Shown here piece after piece: positions 13,125 through 19,402 of a DNA stretch of 53,356 nucleotides (within the stretch, counting starts at the first letter, position 1; each line of letters opens with the position of its first letter). Made by a program: the position numbers and the translations under genes. The DNA comes from a virus, in IMG/VR virus record IMGVR_UViG_3300036861_000789, positions 1-53,356 of that record, one strand, 5' to 3'. Below the pieces are notes generated by a model that made no database searches, was not told where the DNA came from, and saw nothing but the letters and a program-made list of their open reading frames with translations.

Positions 13125-13168
13125 AATGATCTGCGACTTTTAAACGCCGTCGGTGAGTGTATGAACCC

Positions 13169-13240
13169 ATTGAGAAAGCTCTTTTGGTAGAGCGCCTGTA
13201 TATGAAACAGGAAGTCCAGGTTCAAATCCTGGTCTCAAAA
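13169..13240 (+). tRNA. tRNA with anticodon ATG (His?)
   Basis: Acceptor ATTGAGA/TCTCAAA (terminal A-A mismatch), D stem GCTC/GAGC, anticodon stem CCTGT/ACAGG, loop ATATGAA, T arm CCAGG-TTCAAAT-CCTGG. A first-position adenosine in a His-type anticodon is very unusual in bacteria; a proper tRNA-His(GTG) exists at 13482. Could be a mutated duplicate. Confidence 0.75.
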
Positions 13241-13279
13241 TTTGGGGGGGCAGTCAGGGTAGGCTGCTCCCCCAGCCAA

Positions 13280-13351
13280 GGAACGGTAGCTTAACGGGAG
13301 AGCGCTTCGTTGACATCGAAGCAGATACTGGTTCGAATCCAGTCCGGTCCA
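13280..13351 (+). tRNA. tRNA-Val(GAC)
   Basis: Acceptor GGAACGG/CCGGTCC (one A-G mismatch), anticodon stem CTTCG/CGAAG, loop TTGACAT, T arm ACTGG-TTCGAAT-CCAGT. Confidence 0.9.
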
Positions 13352-13353
13352 CT

Positions 13354-13391
13354 GTGCACACCCAGCTCGACCTAGCGGGTTGGGTGTGCAC
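13354..13391 (+). repeat. Spacer inverted repeat (11 bp)
   Basis: GTGCACACCCA (13354-13364) pairs perfectly with TGGGTGTGCAC (13381-13391), 2 nt after tRNA-Val and 5 nt before tRNA-Ser. Confidence 0.88.
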
Positions 13392-13396
13392 TTCCG

Positions 13397-13479
13397 GGAA
13401 GAGTGCCAGAGCGGTTTAATGGACCCGACTGCTAATCGGGTAGGCGAAAGTCTCGCAGGTTCGAATCCTGCTTCTTCCT
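13397..13479 (+). tRNA. tRNA-Ser(GCT)
   Basis: Class II: acceptor GGAAGAG/TTCTTCC, anticodon stem CCCGA/TCGGG, loop CTGCTAA, variable arm about 14 nt, T arm GCAGG-TTCGAAT-CCTGC. Confidence 0.92.
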
Positions 13480-13481
13480 CT

Positions 13482-13554
13482 GTGACTGATCCGGAGGCCT
13501 CAGGAGCCACACTGTGAATGTGGTCATTCGTGAGTTCAAATCTCACCAGTCACC
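13482..13554 (+). tRNA. tRNA-His(GTG)
   Basis: Perfect acceptor GTGACTG/CAGTCAC, anticodon stem CCACA/TGTGG, loop CTGTGAA, T arm GTGAG-TTCAAAT-CTCAC, discriminator C as expected for histidine. Confidence 0.92.
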
Positions 13555-13599
13555 CGATGGGGGTGGGCTACGACTCGCATCCCCACCCATCCCCGTCTT

Positions 13600-13673
13600 G
13601 CCCTTATAGCTCAGTCAGGTAGAGCACTTCCTTGGTACGGAAGAGGTCCGGAGTTCGACTCTCCGCTGGGGCT
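13600..13673 (+). tRNA. tRNA-Thr(GGT)
   Basis: Acceptor GCCCTTA/CTGGGGC (last two pairs mismatched), D stem GCTC/GAGC, anticodon stem CTTCC/GGAAG, loop TTGGTAC, T arm CGGAG-TTCGACT-CTCCG. Confidence 0.87.
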
Positions 13674-13773
13674 CGAACGAATGCGACGTCAGTGAAGTAC
13701 AAGCTGATAAAGACGCATTGGCCCATGACGTCAGGGCGGTTTTTACCGGCTTTCCTTAAAAAAGCCGGGGTAA

Positions 13774-13846
13774 GTCCTTGTAGCCCAACGGATACGGCGT
13801 CCCGCTTCTAACGGGAGGAATGCAGGTTCGAATCCTGCCGAGGACA
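13774..13846 (+). tRNA. tRNA-Arg(TCT)
   Basis: Acceptor GTCCTTG/CGAGGAC, anticodon stem TCCCG/CGGGA, loop CTTCTAA, T arm GCAGG-TTCGAAT-CCTGC. A hairpin CCGGCTTT/AAAGCCGG lies 5-25 nt upstream. Confidence 0.92.
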
Positions 13847-13944
13847 CTATGTGGCCGACGCACCGCAAGTTCAGCAGGCATAAGTGATGTTGGTACACCT
13901 GCTGTCAAGCTCCCCGATCCAACTAGGGCGGCATGCGTCTTCAA

Positions 13945-14016
13945 GCCTTTGAAGCTCAACGGATGAGCACACCCCTCCTAAGGGTGCGGATGAGGGTTCG
14001 ACTCCTTCCAGGGGCA
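13945..14016 (+). tRNA. tRNA-Arg(CCT)
   Basis: Acceptor GCCTTTG/CAGGGGC, anticodon stem CACCC/GGGTG, loop CTCCTAA, T arm GAGGG-TTCGACT-CCTTC. Confidence 0.9.
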
Positions 14017-14067
14017 CTGCGGCGCTGTCCTCGCCGGGGCCTTCAGCCCCAGACTAGACAGCAGCGC

Positions 14068-14137
14068 GGGGTGGCGTATGGTGCCGCAGGAGATCTGCGG
14101 CCTTGCTTGTTATTGCGACATGAAACAAAGCCACCCC
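14068..14137 (+). repeat. Spacer inverted repeat (8 bp) with inner hairpins
   Basis: GGGGTGGC (14068-14075) pairs perfectly with GCCACCCC (14130-14137) around GCCGCAG-gagat-CTGCGGC. A second structure precedes it (GCTGTC with GACAGC around GGGGC/GCCCC, about 14024-14062). Confidence 0.82.
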
Positions 14138-14143
14138 AACCTT

Positions 14144-14216
14144 TCCCTCATGGGCCAGCGGACAGGCCGTCAGTCTCCGAAGCTGAAAATCGCAGGTTCG
14201 AATCCTGCTGGGGGAA
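14144..14216 (+). tRNA. tRNA-Arg(CCG)
   Basis: Acceptor TCCCTCA/TGGGGGA, anticodon stem TCAGT/GCTGA, loop CTCCGAA, T arm GCAGG-TTCGAAT-CCTGC. Fourth arginine tRNA of the set. Confidence 0.87.
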
Positions 14217-14230
14217 CGCAGCACCTTTAA

Positions 14231-14302
14231 GCCCCTGTAGCTCAGAGGCAGAGCAACCGACTCTTAATCGGTGGGCCGGGATTTCGAAATTCCCTGGGGG
14301 CA
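14231..14302 (+). tRNA. tRNA-Lys(CTT)
   Basis: Acceptor GCCCCTG/TGGGGGC, D stem GCTC/GAGC, anticodon stem ACCGA/TCGGT, loop CTCTTAA, T loop TTCGAAA with a weak last T-stem pair. Confidence 0.88.
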
Positions 14303-14330
14303 CTTCTCCGAAGAATGGGAAAGGAGAAGC

Positions 14331-14441
14331 ATGAAAGCTGTTCTCGTTCTGGGAATGGCCGGATTGATCCTAGCGGGGTTGTATCTCCTTTTTGGAGCCA
14401 TAACCCCCATAGTCAGAAGCTGGTGGAGAAAAAGCAAATGA
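14331..14441 (+). CDS. Single-TM miniprotein
   Basis: Thirty-six residues (MKAVLVLGMAGLILAGLYLL...) after AAGGAG at 14321-14326. One membrane helix (residues 3-25) followed by WWRKSK, which places the C-terminus in the cytoplasm. Its stop overlaps the ATG of the lipoprotein gene as ATGA, so the two are translationally coupled and may act together at the membrane. Confidence 0.65.
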   Translation: MKAVLVLGMAGLILAGLYLLFGAITPIVRSWWRKSK

Positions 14442-15397
14442 AGCTCTCTCGGATTACGGGAGGGCTCACCGCAGTCCTCCTCCTGTCAGCAGTCCTCACC
14501 GGCTGCTCCAGCACCACCGAACCCGATCAGGTTGGCCTGTACTACAAGCAGGGCAGCTCGGACGGCAACCAGTTCGACCACTGCACGGAGCCGTCGAAGA
14601 CCGATGACTTCGAGTGGAACAACGACATCATCTACCTGCCGACTTCGCTGCGGACATGGAACATCGCTGGCGACGGTGGGGATCAGACTGAACCGATCAC
14701 AGTCTCATCCAAGCCTCAGGACGGGCAGCCTTCCGGAGTGCCGGTAAATGTCTGGTCGCAGACGAACATGGTGCTCAACACCTTCTGCGACAAGAACGGT
14801 GGGGTGGTGAAGTCGTTCTGGGAGACGATCGGCCGACGTTACAAAGCTGACACCGAGGATGGCTGGAAAGCCATGATGAAGGTGACAGTTGTTCCAGCGC
14901 TGGAGAAGGCAACTCGCAATGTGGTGCGCGGCTATTTGGCCGATGATCTGGTCGCCAACAAAGACGGTGTTCACATCAAAGTTCAAGAGGCCATCGCCGT
15001 AGAGTTTTCGGTGGAGTTGGAGCGCCTGTCGGGTGGAAAGTTCTTCTGCGGCCCAGTGTTCAACCGGGCCAAGCCGGACTGCCCATCGGTCCAGTTGATC
15101 GTCAAGGACATCGACTACAATGATCCAGGCATCCAGGCGGCTCGCAACGAGAAGCAGAAAGCCATCGAGCAGGCTGCGGCGAACAAGGCCAGAGCTGAAG
15201 GCGATGCTGCTGCTCTACTCGCTGCGGCTCAAGGTCAGGTGGATGCGGCGAACAAGATTGCCCAGCTGTACAAGAACCCCGCCTGGGTGGCTTTGAAGAA
15301 GGCCGAGATCCAACTTCAGATCGCCCAGTCATGCGGACAGAACCCCAACTGCCGCATGATCATGGGGGCTGACGGGAACATCATCATCCAACCGTAA
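14438..15397 (+). CDS. SPFH/Band-7-like lipoprotein
   Basis: A 319-residue secreted lipoprotein: signal peptide with lipobox LTGC at residues 22-25 followed by a Ser/Thr-rich linker. The central part (VTVVPALEKATRNVVRGYLA, then IKVQEAIAVEFSVELERLSGG) and the C-terminal EKQKAIEQAAANKARAEGDA coiled helix are typical of SPFH/prohibitin-like proteins, which oligomerise on membranes. RBS GGTGGAG at 14421-14427. Phage SPFH lipoproteins are of unknown role; superinfection exclusion or envelope protection are guesses. It interrupts the tRNA array. Confidence 0.75.
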   Translation: MKLSRITGGLTAVLLLSAVLTGCSSTTEPDQVGLYYKQGSSDGNQFDHCTEPSKTDDFEWNNDIIYLPTSLRTWNIAGDGGDQTEPITVSSKPQDGQPSGVPVNVWSQTNMVLNTFCDKNGGVVKSFWETIGRRYKADTEDGWKAMMKVTVVPALEKATRNVVRGYLADDLVANKDGVHIKVQEAIAVEFSVELERLSGGKFFCGPVFNRAKPDCPSVQLIVKDIDYNDPGIQAARNEKQKAIEQAAANKARAEGDAAALLAAAQGQVDAANKIAQLYKNPAWVALKKAEIQLQIAQSCGQNPNCRMIMGADGNIIIQP

Positions 15398-15500
15398 GGG
15401 ATCTGCGGGGATGGGAGTTGGCGCTCTCGTCCTCGCCCGCCCATCTTTGCCCGAGTGGGTTGGTTTGCAGCCTGTGCCCTAACGTCCGGGAGCACGGCAG

Positions 15501-15560
15501 GGTCAGGTAGTTGAGCACCCTTGGAAGGGGTCCCGGGTGTGCTCACGTCTATACCTGACC
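15501..15560 (+). repeat. Spacer inverted repeat (9 bp)
   Basis: GGTCAGGTA (15501-15509) pairs with TACCTGACC (15552-15560), with an inner GAGCACCC/GGGTGTGCTC stem (2-nt bulge). It is 13 nt before tRNA-Gly(TCC). Confidence 0.82.
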
Positions 15561-15573
15561 TATCGGGCTTTAC

Positions 15574-15645
15574 GCGGTTGAGATGTTACGGCAGCATACC
15601 CGGCCTCCACCCGGGGTGAGTCAGGTTCAATTCCTGCCGACCGCA
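15574..15645 (+). tRNA. tRNA-Gly(TCC)
   Basis: Acceptor GCGGTTG/CGACCGC, anticodon stem CCCGG/CCGGG, loop CCTCCAC, T loop TTCAATT with one T-stem mismatch. Confidence 0.9.
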
Positions 15646-15721
15646 CGCAAATGACAGGGTGGCAGCCTGGGAAGCTCGCCATGTAAGCAACGCGGAATCC
15701 TCAACTCGTGCCCTGCCCCAA

Positions 15722-15792
15722 GTGGATGAAGTGTTAAGGCAGCACCCCACCTTGCCATGGTGGTAGTCAGGGTTCGATTCCCTGTATCCGCA
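15722..15792 (+). tRNA. tRNA-Gly(GCC)
   Basis: Acceptor GTGGATG/TATCCGC, D stem GTG/CAC, anticodon stem CCACC/GGTGG, loop TTGCCAT, T arm CAGGG-TTCGATT-CCCTG. Confidence 0.92.
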
Positions 15793-15811
15793 CTGCGCTC
15801 AGCGGCGCAAA

Positions 15812-15848
15812 GTTCGCAGGTCCCATTCCTTAGGTGGGACCTGCGAAC
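15812..15848 (+). repeat. Spacer inverted repeat (14 bp)
   Basis: GTTCGCAGGTCCCA (15812-15825) pairs perfectly with TGGGACCTGCGAAC (15835-15848), the longest perfect stem in the array, with a 9-nt loop. No T-run follows, so it is not an intrinsic terminator. Confidence 0.9.
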
Positions 15849-15865
15849 ACAGCAGCATAAAGTTT

Positions 15866-15944
15866 GGGAGTGTTGGGCAATTGGTGGCCCAGCTGGCTGT
15901 AACCCAGTGGCTTCGGCGTGCAGGTTCGAATCCTGCCATTCCCA
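15866..15944 (+). tRNA. tRNA-Tyr(GTA)
   Basis: Acceptor GGGAGTG/CATTCCC, D stem GGGC/GCCC, anticodon stem GCTGG/CCAGT, loop CTGTAAC, variable arm of 11 nt (class II as in bacteria), T arm GCAGG-TTCGAAT-CCTGC. Confidence 0.92.
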
Positions 15945-16011
15945 CATGGAACATCGGATGCGCACAGATGTCTGGCGTGATAGCAGGCCCAGCAAACTCG
16001 CCGAATCGGTT

Positions 16012-16182
16012 ATGCGGATCACATGCATCGACTGTGGTGCGGTCTTCACTTCTGAATCACATCGGGAGGGCGGCGGTCTTGCCGCCCAGTCTGAGGTGCT
16101 TGAATTGTGGAAAAAACACGTGGAATCAAGGCATTTTGGTGTGGCTGTTCAGTCCCAACCCGAGACTCGCCCCCGTAGCTGA
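16012..16182 (+). CDS. Small C2H2-type zinc-finger-like protein
   Basis: Fifty-six residues from ATG 16012; an in-frame ATG at 15946 would add 22 residues. C-I-D-C-G is followed 27 residues later by LELWKKHVESRH, a Cys2-His2 spacing. Such miniproteins are frequent in actinophages. The 3' end overlaps tRNA-Lys(TTT) by 14 nt. Expressed, if at all, from array transcripts. Confidence 0.5.
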   Translation: MRITCIDCGAVFTSESHREGGGLAAQSEVLELWKKHVESRHFGVAVQSQPETRPRS

Positions 16183-16240
16183 GGTGGTTTAGCTCCTTCC
16201 TTTTAAGTTGGAGACGCAGGTTCGATTCCTGTCGGGGGTA
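16169..16240 (+). tRNA. tRNA-Lys(TTT)
   Basis: Acceptor GCCCCCG/CGGGGGT, loop CTTTTAA, T arm GCAGG-TTCGATT-CCTGT. The anticodon stem CCTTC/GTTGG has two T-T mismatches. Last recognised tRNA. Confidence 0.85.
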
Positions 16241-16517
16241 CGTGAACATCTTGATGAGCCGATCCAGGTTTGAGCCCTGAGCAGGGGCCGCCTAGATAGG
16301 TGACAGTGTCCAGAACAGACAAGACTCGACCATTCTGGGTTCGAGTCAACGACCCTTTCAATTGCCCCTTCGTCCACACCGTGCATGATCACAGGTCTCA
16401 CGCGGTGGGGACATGCGAGCCAGCTCCCTGGTTTCAAGGCGCAGGCTGCTACCGATTCCCGAACTGGGCTAACCGCTGCGGTGAGCTTCTGGCAAGTAAT
16501 TGCAGCTCACGGTGCTC
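16241..16517 (+). other. Non-coding structured tail of tRNA array
   Basis: No gene or further tRNA is recognised here. It holds two perfect hairpins, GACTCGA (16323-16329) with TCGAGTC (16341-16347) and GTGAGCT (16481-16487) with AGCTCAC (16504-16510). The latter lies just before the next promoter and may end the array transcript, though no T-run follows. Confidence 0.5.
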
Positions 16518-16547
16518 TTGCAGAATCAAATCAGGGGAGGGTATAGT
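16518..16547 (+). promoter_or_regulatory. Promoter of DGQHR operon
   Basis: TTGCAG (16518-16523), 18-nt spacer, TATAGT (16542-16547), then ATG at 16552 only 4 nt further, so the transcript would have essentially no leader. Confidence 0.65.
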
Positions 16548-16551
16548 ACGG

Positions 16552-16665
16552 ATGAACCTGGTAAGGTTGCGTCAGGAGTTGCGCAAGACAGCACCACAAG
16601 ATCTCCAAGATCTTGACGAACTGTCCTATGACGACAGGTTCACCATCAAACGGCATCGCCGCTGA
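16552..16665 (+). CDS. Leader miniprotein
   Basis: Thirty-seven residues (MNLVRLRQELRKTAPQDL...), leaderless start at ATG 16552. Strongly charged and helical, with a basic C-terminus KRHRR. It is first in a three-gene operon; unknown function. Confidence 0.5.
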   Translation: MNLVRLRQELRKTAPQDLQDLDELSYDDRFTIKRHRR

Positions 16666-16686
16666 ACATCCCGGGAAAGGATGACC

Positions 16687-17643
16687 ATGGCCGAAACACA
16701 GTTGTCGTCGCTGGCAGGCGACCTCGACAACCCCTTCACGGCAAAACTTGACCACCCCAGTCTCGAAGGCGTCACCGTCCGTTTCGTTTACGTGACCCCA
16801 GAGCTGGCTGAGATCAAACTCGCCAACACCCCCGCCTGGCAGCGCAAGAAAAGCCCCCGGGCCATCGAAGTCCTCGCCACCGACATGGCCATGGGCAACT
16901 TCCTGTTCAACGGCGATGCCATTCGCTTCGACGAGACCGGCCAGCAGATCGACGGCCAGCATCGGTTCCAGGCCATCGTCGAAAGTGGCGAACCCCAGGT
17001 GATGCTCTGGGTCGAAGGCCTGGACCGCAAGGTCCTTGCGGCCATCGACACTGGCCGCAAGCGCACCTACGCCGACCTGATCGGCATGGACACACCTGGC
17101 GGTCGCATCAAGTACTACAGCATCACTGCGGGCACCATCAACCGCTACTGGTACTGGCTGCACGGCTGCTACGGTCGTCGGGGCACCGCGCGTCTGCACG
17201 GCACCCTCTACACCAATGCCTCACCCTCCTACGCCCAGCTCAACCTCATCGCAGCCGAGGGCAAGGCATGCGGGTTGGACTTCGTCATGGCGGCCACGGT
17301 CGGCAAGGCTGCCCATGCTGTCTCGAAGATCCCGCCTTCGATCATGGGTTTGGCGTGGCTCCTGTTCACCGAAATCGATGTCGACGCTCGGGAGAAGTTC
17401 TTCTTCGAGATGATCACAGAAGCCCCCAATGGTCGGCGTGAACATCCTCCGACCATGCTGCGTGAAACCGGCATGCGCCGCAACAAGGATGACAAGAAGG
17501 TGGAGGACTGGCTGTGGCTCCACCACGTGATCACCGCGTGGAACTATTGGCTGGACGGCAAAGACTTGAACACTCTTCGTCGGCCTGCCCAGGTCAGCCC
17601 GGACAGCCTGGCCATGCCCACAGGATGGGTCGAACACGCATGA
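16687..17643 (+). CDS. DGQHR/ParB-like protein
   Basis: A 318-residue protein with the IDGQHRFQAIVES motif near residue 82 and the following DTGRKRTYAD segment, features of the DGQHR/ParB-like nuclease fold seen in DndB-type and phage proteins. Start chosen at ATG 16687, six nt after GGGAAAGG; ATG 16681 abuts the RBS. Members bind DNA or nucleotides, but no reaction is proven for this phage group; there is no Dnd or other DNA-modification cluster nearby. Coupled by ATGA to the next gene. Confidence 0.7.
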   Translation: MAETQLSSLAGDLDNPFTAKLDHPSLEGVTVRFVYVTPELAEIKLANTPAWQRKKSPRAIEVLATDMAMGNFLFNGDAIRFDETGQQIDGQHRFQAIVESGEPQVMLWVEGLDRKVLAAIDTGRKRTYADLIGMDTPGGRIKYYSITAGTINRYWYWLHGCYGRRGTARLHGTLYTNASPSYAQLNLIAAEGKACGLDFVMAATVGKAAHAVSKIPPSIMGLAWLLFTEIDVDAREKFFFEMITEAPNGRREHPPTMLRETGMRRNKDDKKVEDWLWLHHVITAWNYWLDGKDLNTLRRPAQVSPDSLAMPTGWVEHA

Positions 17644-18182
17644 GCATCAGGCAGACTCTGGCAGGCGAAGGCGTTATCATCACTCGCGCCTTTCAGGTTG
17701 CCGAGTTTGTCAACACCGAGCGGATCCACCGGAAGATAAGCTTCGTCCGGTTCGGATCCATGTGCAACCAGTCAGCAGCAACGCTGTCCAACGTTCTTGG
17801 CTCACATGGAAACCATGCGTTGCTGGCGACGGTAATACCGTGGCTTGTGCCGTTCAACTGGAGACTGACCCTGGGGGGTGTGGAGGTGCGGGACACTCGT
17901 CATGCCTGCCAGATGCTTGACTCTCGGCGGATCGAAATGGGTGTGTCTGTATCACGCGCTCAGCGTGAAAACATACACAACTGGAATCGCATCAGGGGCA
18001 TCGCTGTCAACGGAAAATATAATGACGGGCAGGAAAACCTTAGCCTCGACACGGTAGTTCGGGCGGGTGCTTATGTCGACTGGGAGCTGCGGTTGAGTGC
18101 TAAACCCATTCAGTCCAAACGCGTCAAACGCTACCTAGCGCTGGGTATAGCGCCCGAACATGCCACCAAGGCAAGCGCATAG
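17640..18182 (+). CDS. Hypothetical protein
   Basis: A 180-residue protein from ATG 17640 (ATGA overlap with the DGQHR gene). Mixed alpha/beta with several R/H-rich segments (RIHRKISFVRF, QRENIHNWNRIRG). No family recognised. Last gene of the plus operon, ending 12 nt before a bidirectional terminator. Confidence 0.65.
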   Translation: MSIRQTLAGEGVIITRAFQVAEFVNTERIHRKISFVRFGSMCNQSAATLSNVLGSHGNHALLATVIPWLVPFNWRLTLGGVEVRDTRHACQMLDSRRIEMGVSVSRAQRENIHNWNRIRGIAVNGKYNDGQENLSLDTVVRAGAYVDWELRLSAKPIQSKRVKRYLALGIAPEHATKASA

Positions 18183-18194
18183 CGCAGTAGATCC

Positions 18195-18224
18195 AAAAGC
18201 CCCCAGGTGGCGCTGGGGGCTTTT
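18195..18224. terminator. Bidirectional intrinsic terminator
   Basis: AAAA-GCCCCCAG-gtggcg-CTGGGGGC-TTTT. The 8-bp GC stem flanked by A4 and T4 works on both strands and separates the plus operon from the convergent late operon. Confidence 0.92.
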
Positions 18225-18599
18225 CTATGCGCTCATCATGTCGGAGTGATCAATCAGTTCATCTTCGGGCAGTGGGGTGCTGCGCCCATCAGATGCCCGG
18301 GCTCTGGTTGATCTGCGATCCTCAGGTTTGTCAACGGCCAGCAGCCGAGCGTCTTTGAGCTTCAACCCGTTTTTGACCAAAATGGCCGCGACGGGAAAGA
18401 CAACCCGCTTTTTGATCCACCACTGGTCGTAGCCTTTCAAGGTGAGGACGAGCAGGATGTCCATCCCCGCCACCTGGACTTTGACTTCCTCGACGAACTT
18501 GTTGTGCTTGCGCACCAGCTCCGCCGTGGAAGCCATAGCCGCTGAGAGGGTCATGGGATCGTCGGGACGCTCAATCCTGAAGGTGTAGATACGTTTCAC
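18225..18599 (-). CDS. Hypothetical protein, last late gene
   Basis: A 124-residue protein, last of the minus operon. Residues 1-90 look like an alpha/beta domain (EVKVQVAGMDILLVLTLKGYDQWW); the C-terminus is charged and probably disordered. ATGA overlap with the upstream membrane gene. Not recognised. Confidence 0.65.
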   Translation of the reverse strand: MKRIYTFRIERPDDPMTLSAAMASTAELVRKHNKFVEEVKVQVAGMDILLVLTLKGYDQWWIKKRVVFPVAAILVKNGLKLKDARLLAVDKPEDRRSTRARASDGRSTPLPEDELIDHSDMMSA

Positions 18600-18787
18600 A
18601 TCCCCGCCTCTCCTGGGCGCTGTGAGGCCCCTCGCTGGTAGAAGGCTGTGGCAGCCTGGGCCGCACCGACGGTCAGGACGAACAGGCCAACCCAGCGGGT
18701 CTGCACGAACTCAGCCAGGATCGCCCCACCCGATAGGATGTGCGCGAACACCAGAGCCGACTGCCAGATCAGCATGGGCTTACTCAT
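18596..18787 (-). CDS. Two-TM membrane protein, holin candidate
   Basis: Sixty-three residues from the ATG at 18787. Two hydrophobic helices (about 7-27 and 32-50) separated by a short QTRW turn and a charged C-terminal tail give a class II holin-like topology. It lies 1 kb downstream of the endolysin in the same operon. The holin role is inferred from topology and position. Confidence 0.55.
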   Translation of the reverse strand: MSKPMLIWQSALVFAHILSGGAILAEFVQTRWVGLFVLTVGAAQAATAFYQRGASQRPGEAGM

Positions 18788-19061
18788 GGGGGACGAAAAC
18801 CCAATCCAAGGCCAGCACATCACTGACAGTGGGCACCCATGGCACGAATGAGTCATCGGCTGTGCACAGCATCAGATAGGGCCGGAAGACGCAGACAGTG
18901 CCCTCGGGGATGCCGGTAGCCTGCGCTGTGTTGGCGTTGATGGCAATCCCGTCCGGGTAGCCTTTCTGGAGCACCACATATTGGCCTGGGGCGTTCCAGC
19001 CTTGCCGAGTGACCTTGCTGCCCACCAGGCGTAGCCGTACTAGTGCTTCGCTGAAATCCAC
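18780..19061 (-). CDS. tad2-like: DUF2829/Tad2-like anti-Thoeris protein
   Basis: Ninety-three residues. MDFSEAL at the N-terminus, K-V-T-R-Q-G-W-N (16-23), P-Y at 61-62, VPW at 73-75 and SDVLALDW (80-87) reproduce the DUF2829 signature. This family includes Tad2, which sequesters the cyclic ADP-ribose-type signal made by the Thoeris defence system so that ThsA is not activated. Start GTG 19061 after GAGGAG. It sits among the lysis genes of the late operon, so the protein may be made late. Membership is clear; ligand binding is inferred. Confidence 0.8.
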   Translation of the reverse strand: MDFSEALVRLRLVGSKVTRQGWNAPGQYVVLQKGYPDGIAINANTAQATGIPEGTVCVFRPYLMLCTADDSFVPWVPTVSDVLALDWVFVPHE

Positions 19062-19071
19062 GATGACTCCT

Positions 19072-19377
19072 CTACTTGATCCATGCCGCGATGAAAGCTG
19101 CTGCGGCCACAGCTGCTGCGATCGAAAACCACATCCCGTTGAACTGGGTCTTCAAAGCCGCCCGATCTTTGGCCTGCTCGGCTTTGTCTGCGGCCATGGT
19201 CTGCTCCACGATCGTGACCCGCCGCACGATAGCTTCCTGCTCAGCGGCGTAAACGTCCCGGCGCACAAACGCGGTCATCTGAATGCGCCACTCTTCACGA
19301 AAGTCGCACAAAGTTCGGTACATCTCTCGGTTCGTCGGCATGTCATCGTCATACGCTGGCGCAGGTGTCACGGTCAT
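19072..19377 (-). CDS. Tail-anchored coiled-coil membrane protein (holin candidate)
   Basis: About 101 residues from the ATG at 19377 (RBS weak; ATG 19341 is possible). A helical charged region (residues about 20-75) leads to one C-terminal membrane segment, MWFSIAAAVAAAAFIAAWIK. This layout resembles XhlA-type or DUF2746-type phage lysis accessory proteins. Adjacent to the endolysin cluster, so a lysis role is likely but unproven. Confidence 0.6.
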   Translation of the reverse strand: MTVTPAPAYDDDMPTNREMYRTLCDFREEWRIQMTAFVRRDVYAAEQEAIVRRVTIVEQTMAADKAEQAKDRAALKTQFNGMWFSIAAAVAAAAFIAAWIK

Positions 19378-19402
19378 AACCAATGGTCGTGTTTTTCTCC
19401 GG

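Noticed and set aside
16323-16390. TTCGAGT near 16340 plus GCCCCTT near 16357 as a second permuted tRNA
   Set aside because: TTCGAGT belongs to the perfect hairpin GACTCGA/TCGAGTC, the acceptor match with AGGGGC is offset from any T stem, and position 8 is not T.
8739-16551. tmRNA in the array
   Set aside because: No Ala-type acceptor pair separated by a tag-peptide reading frame was found; the permuted halves carry a Glu anticodon loop.
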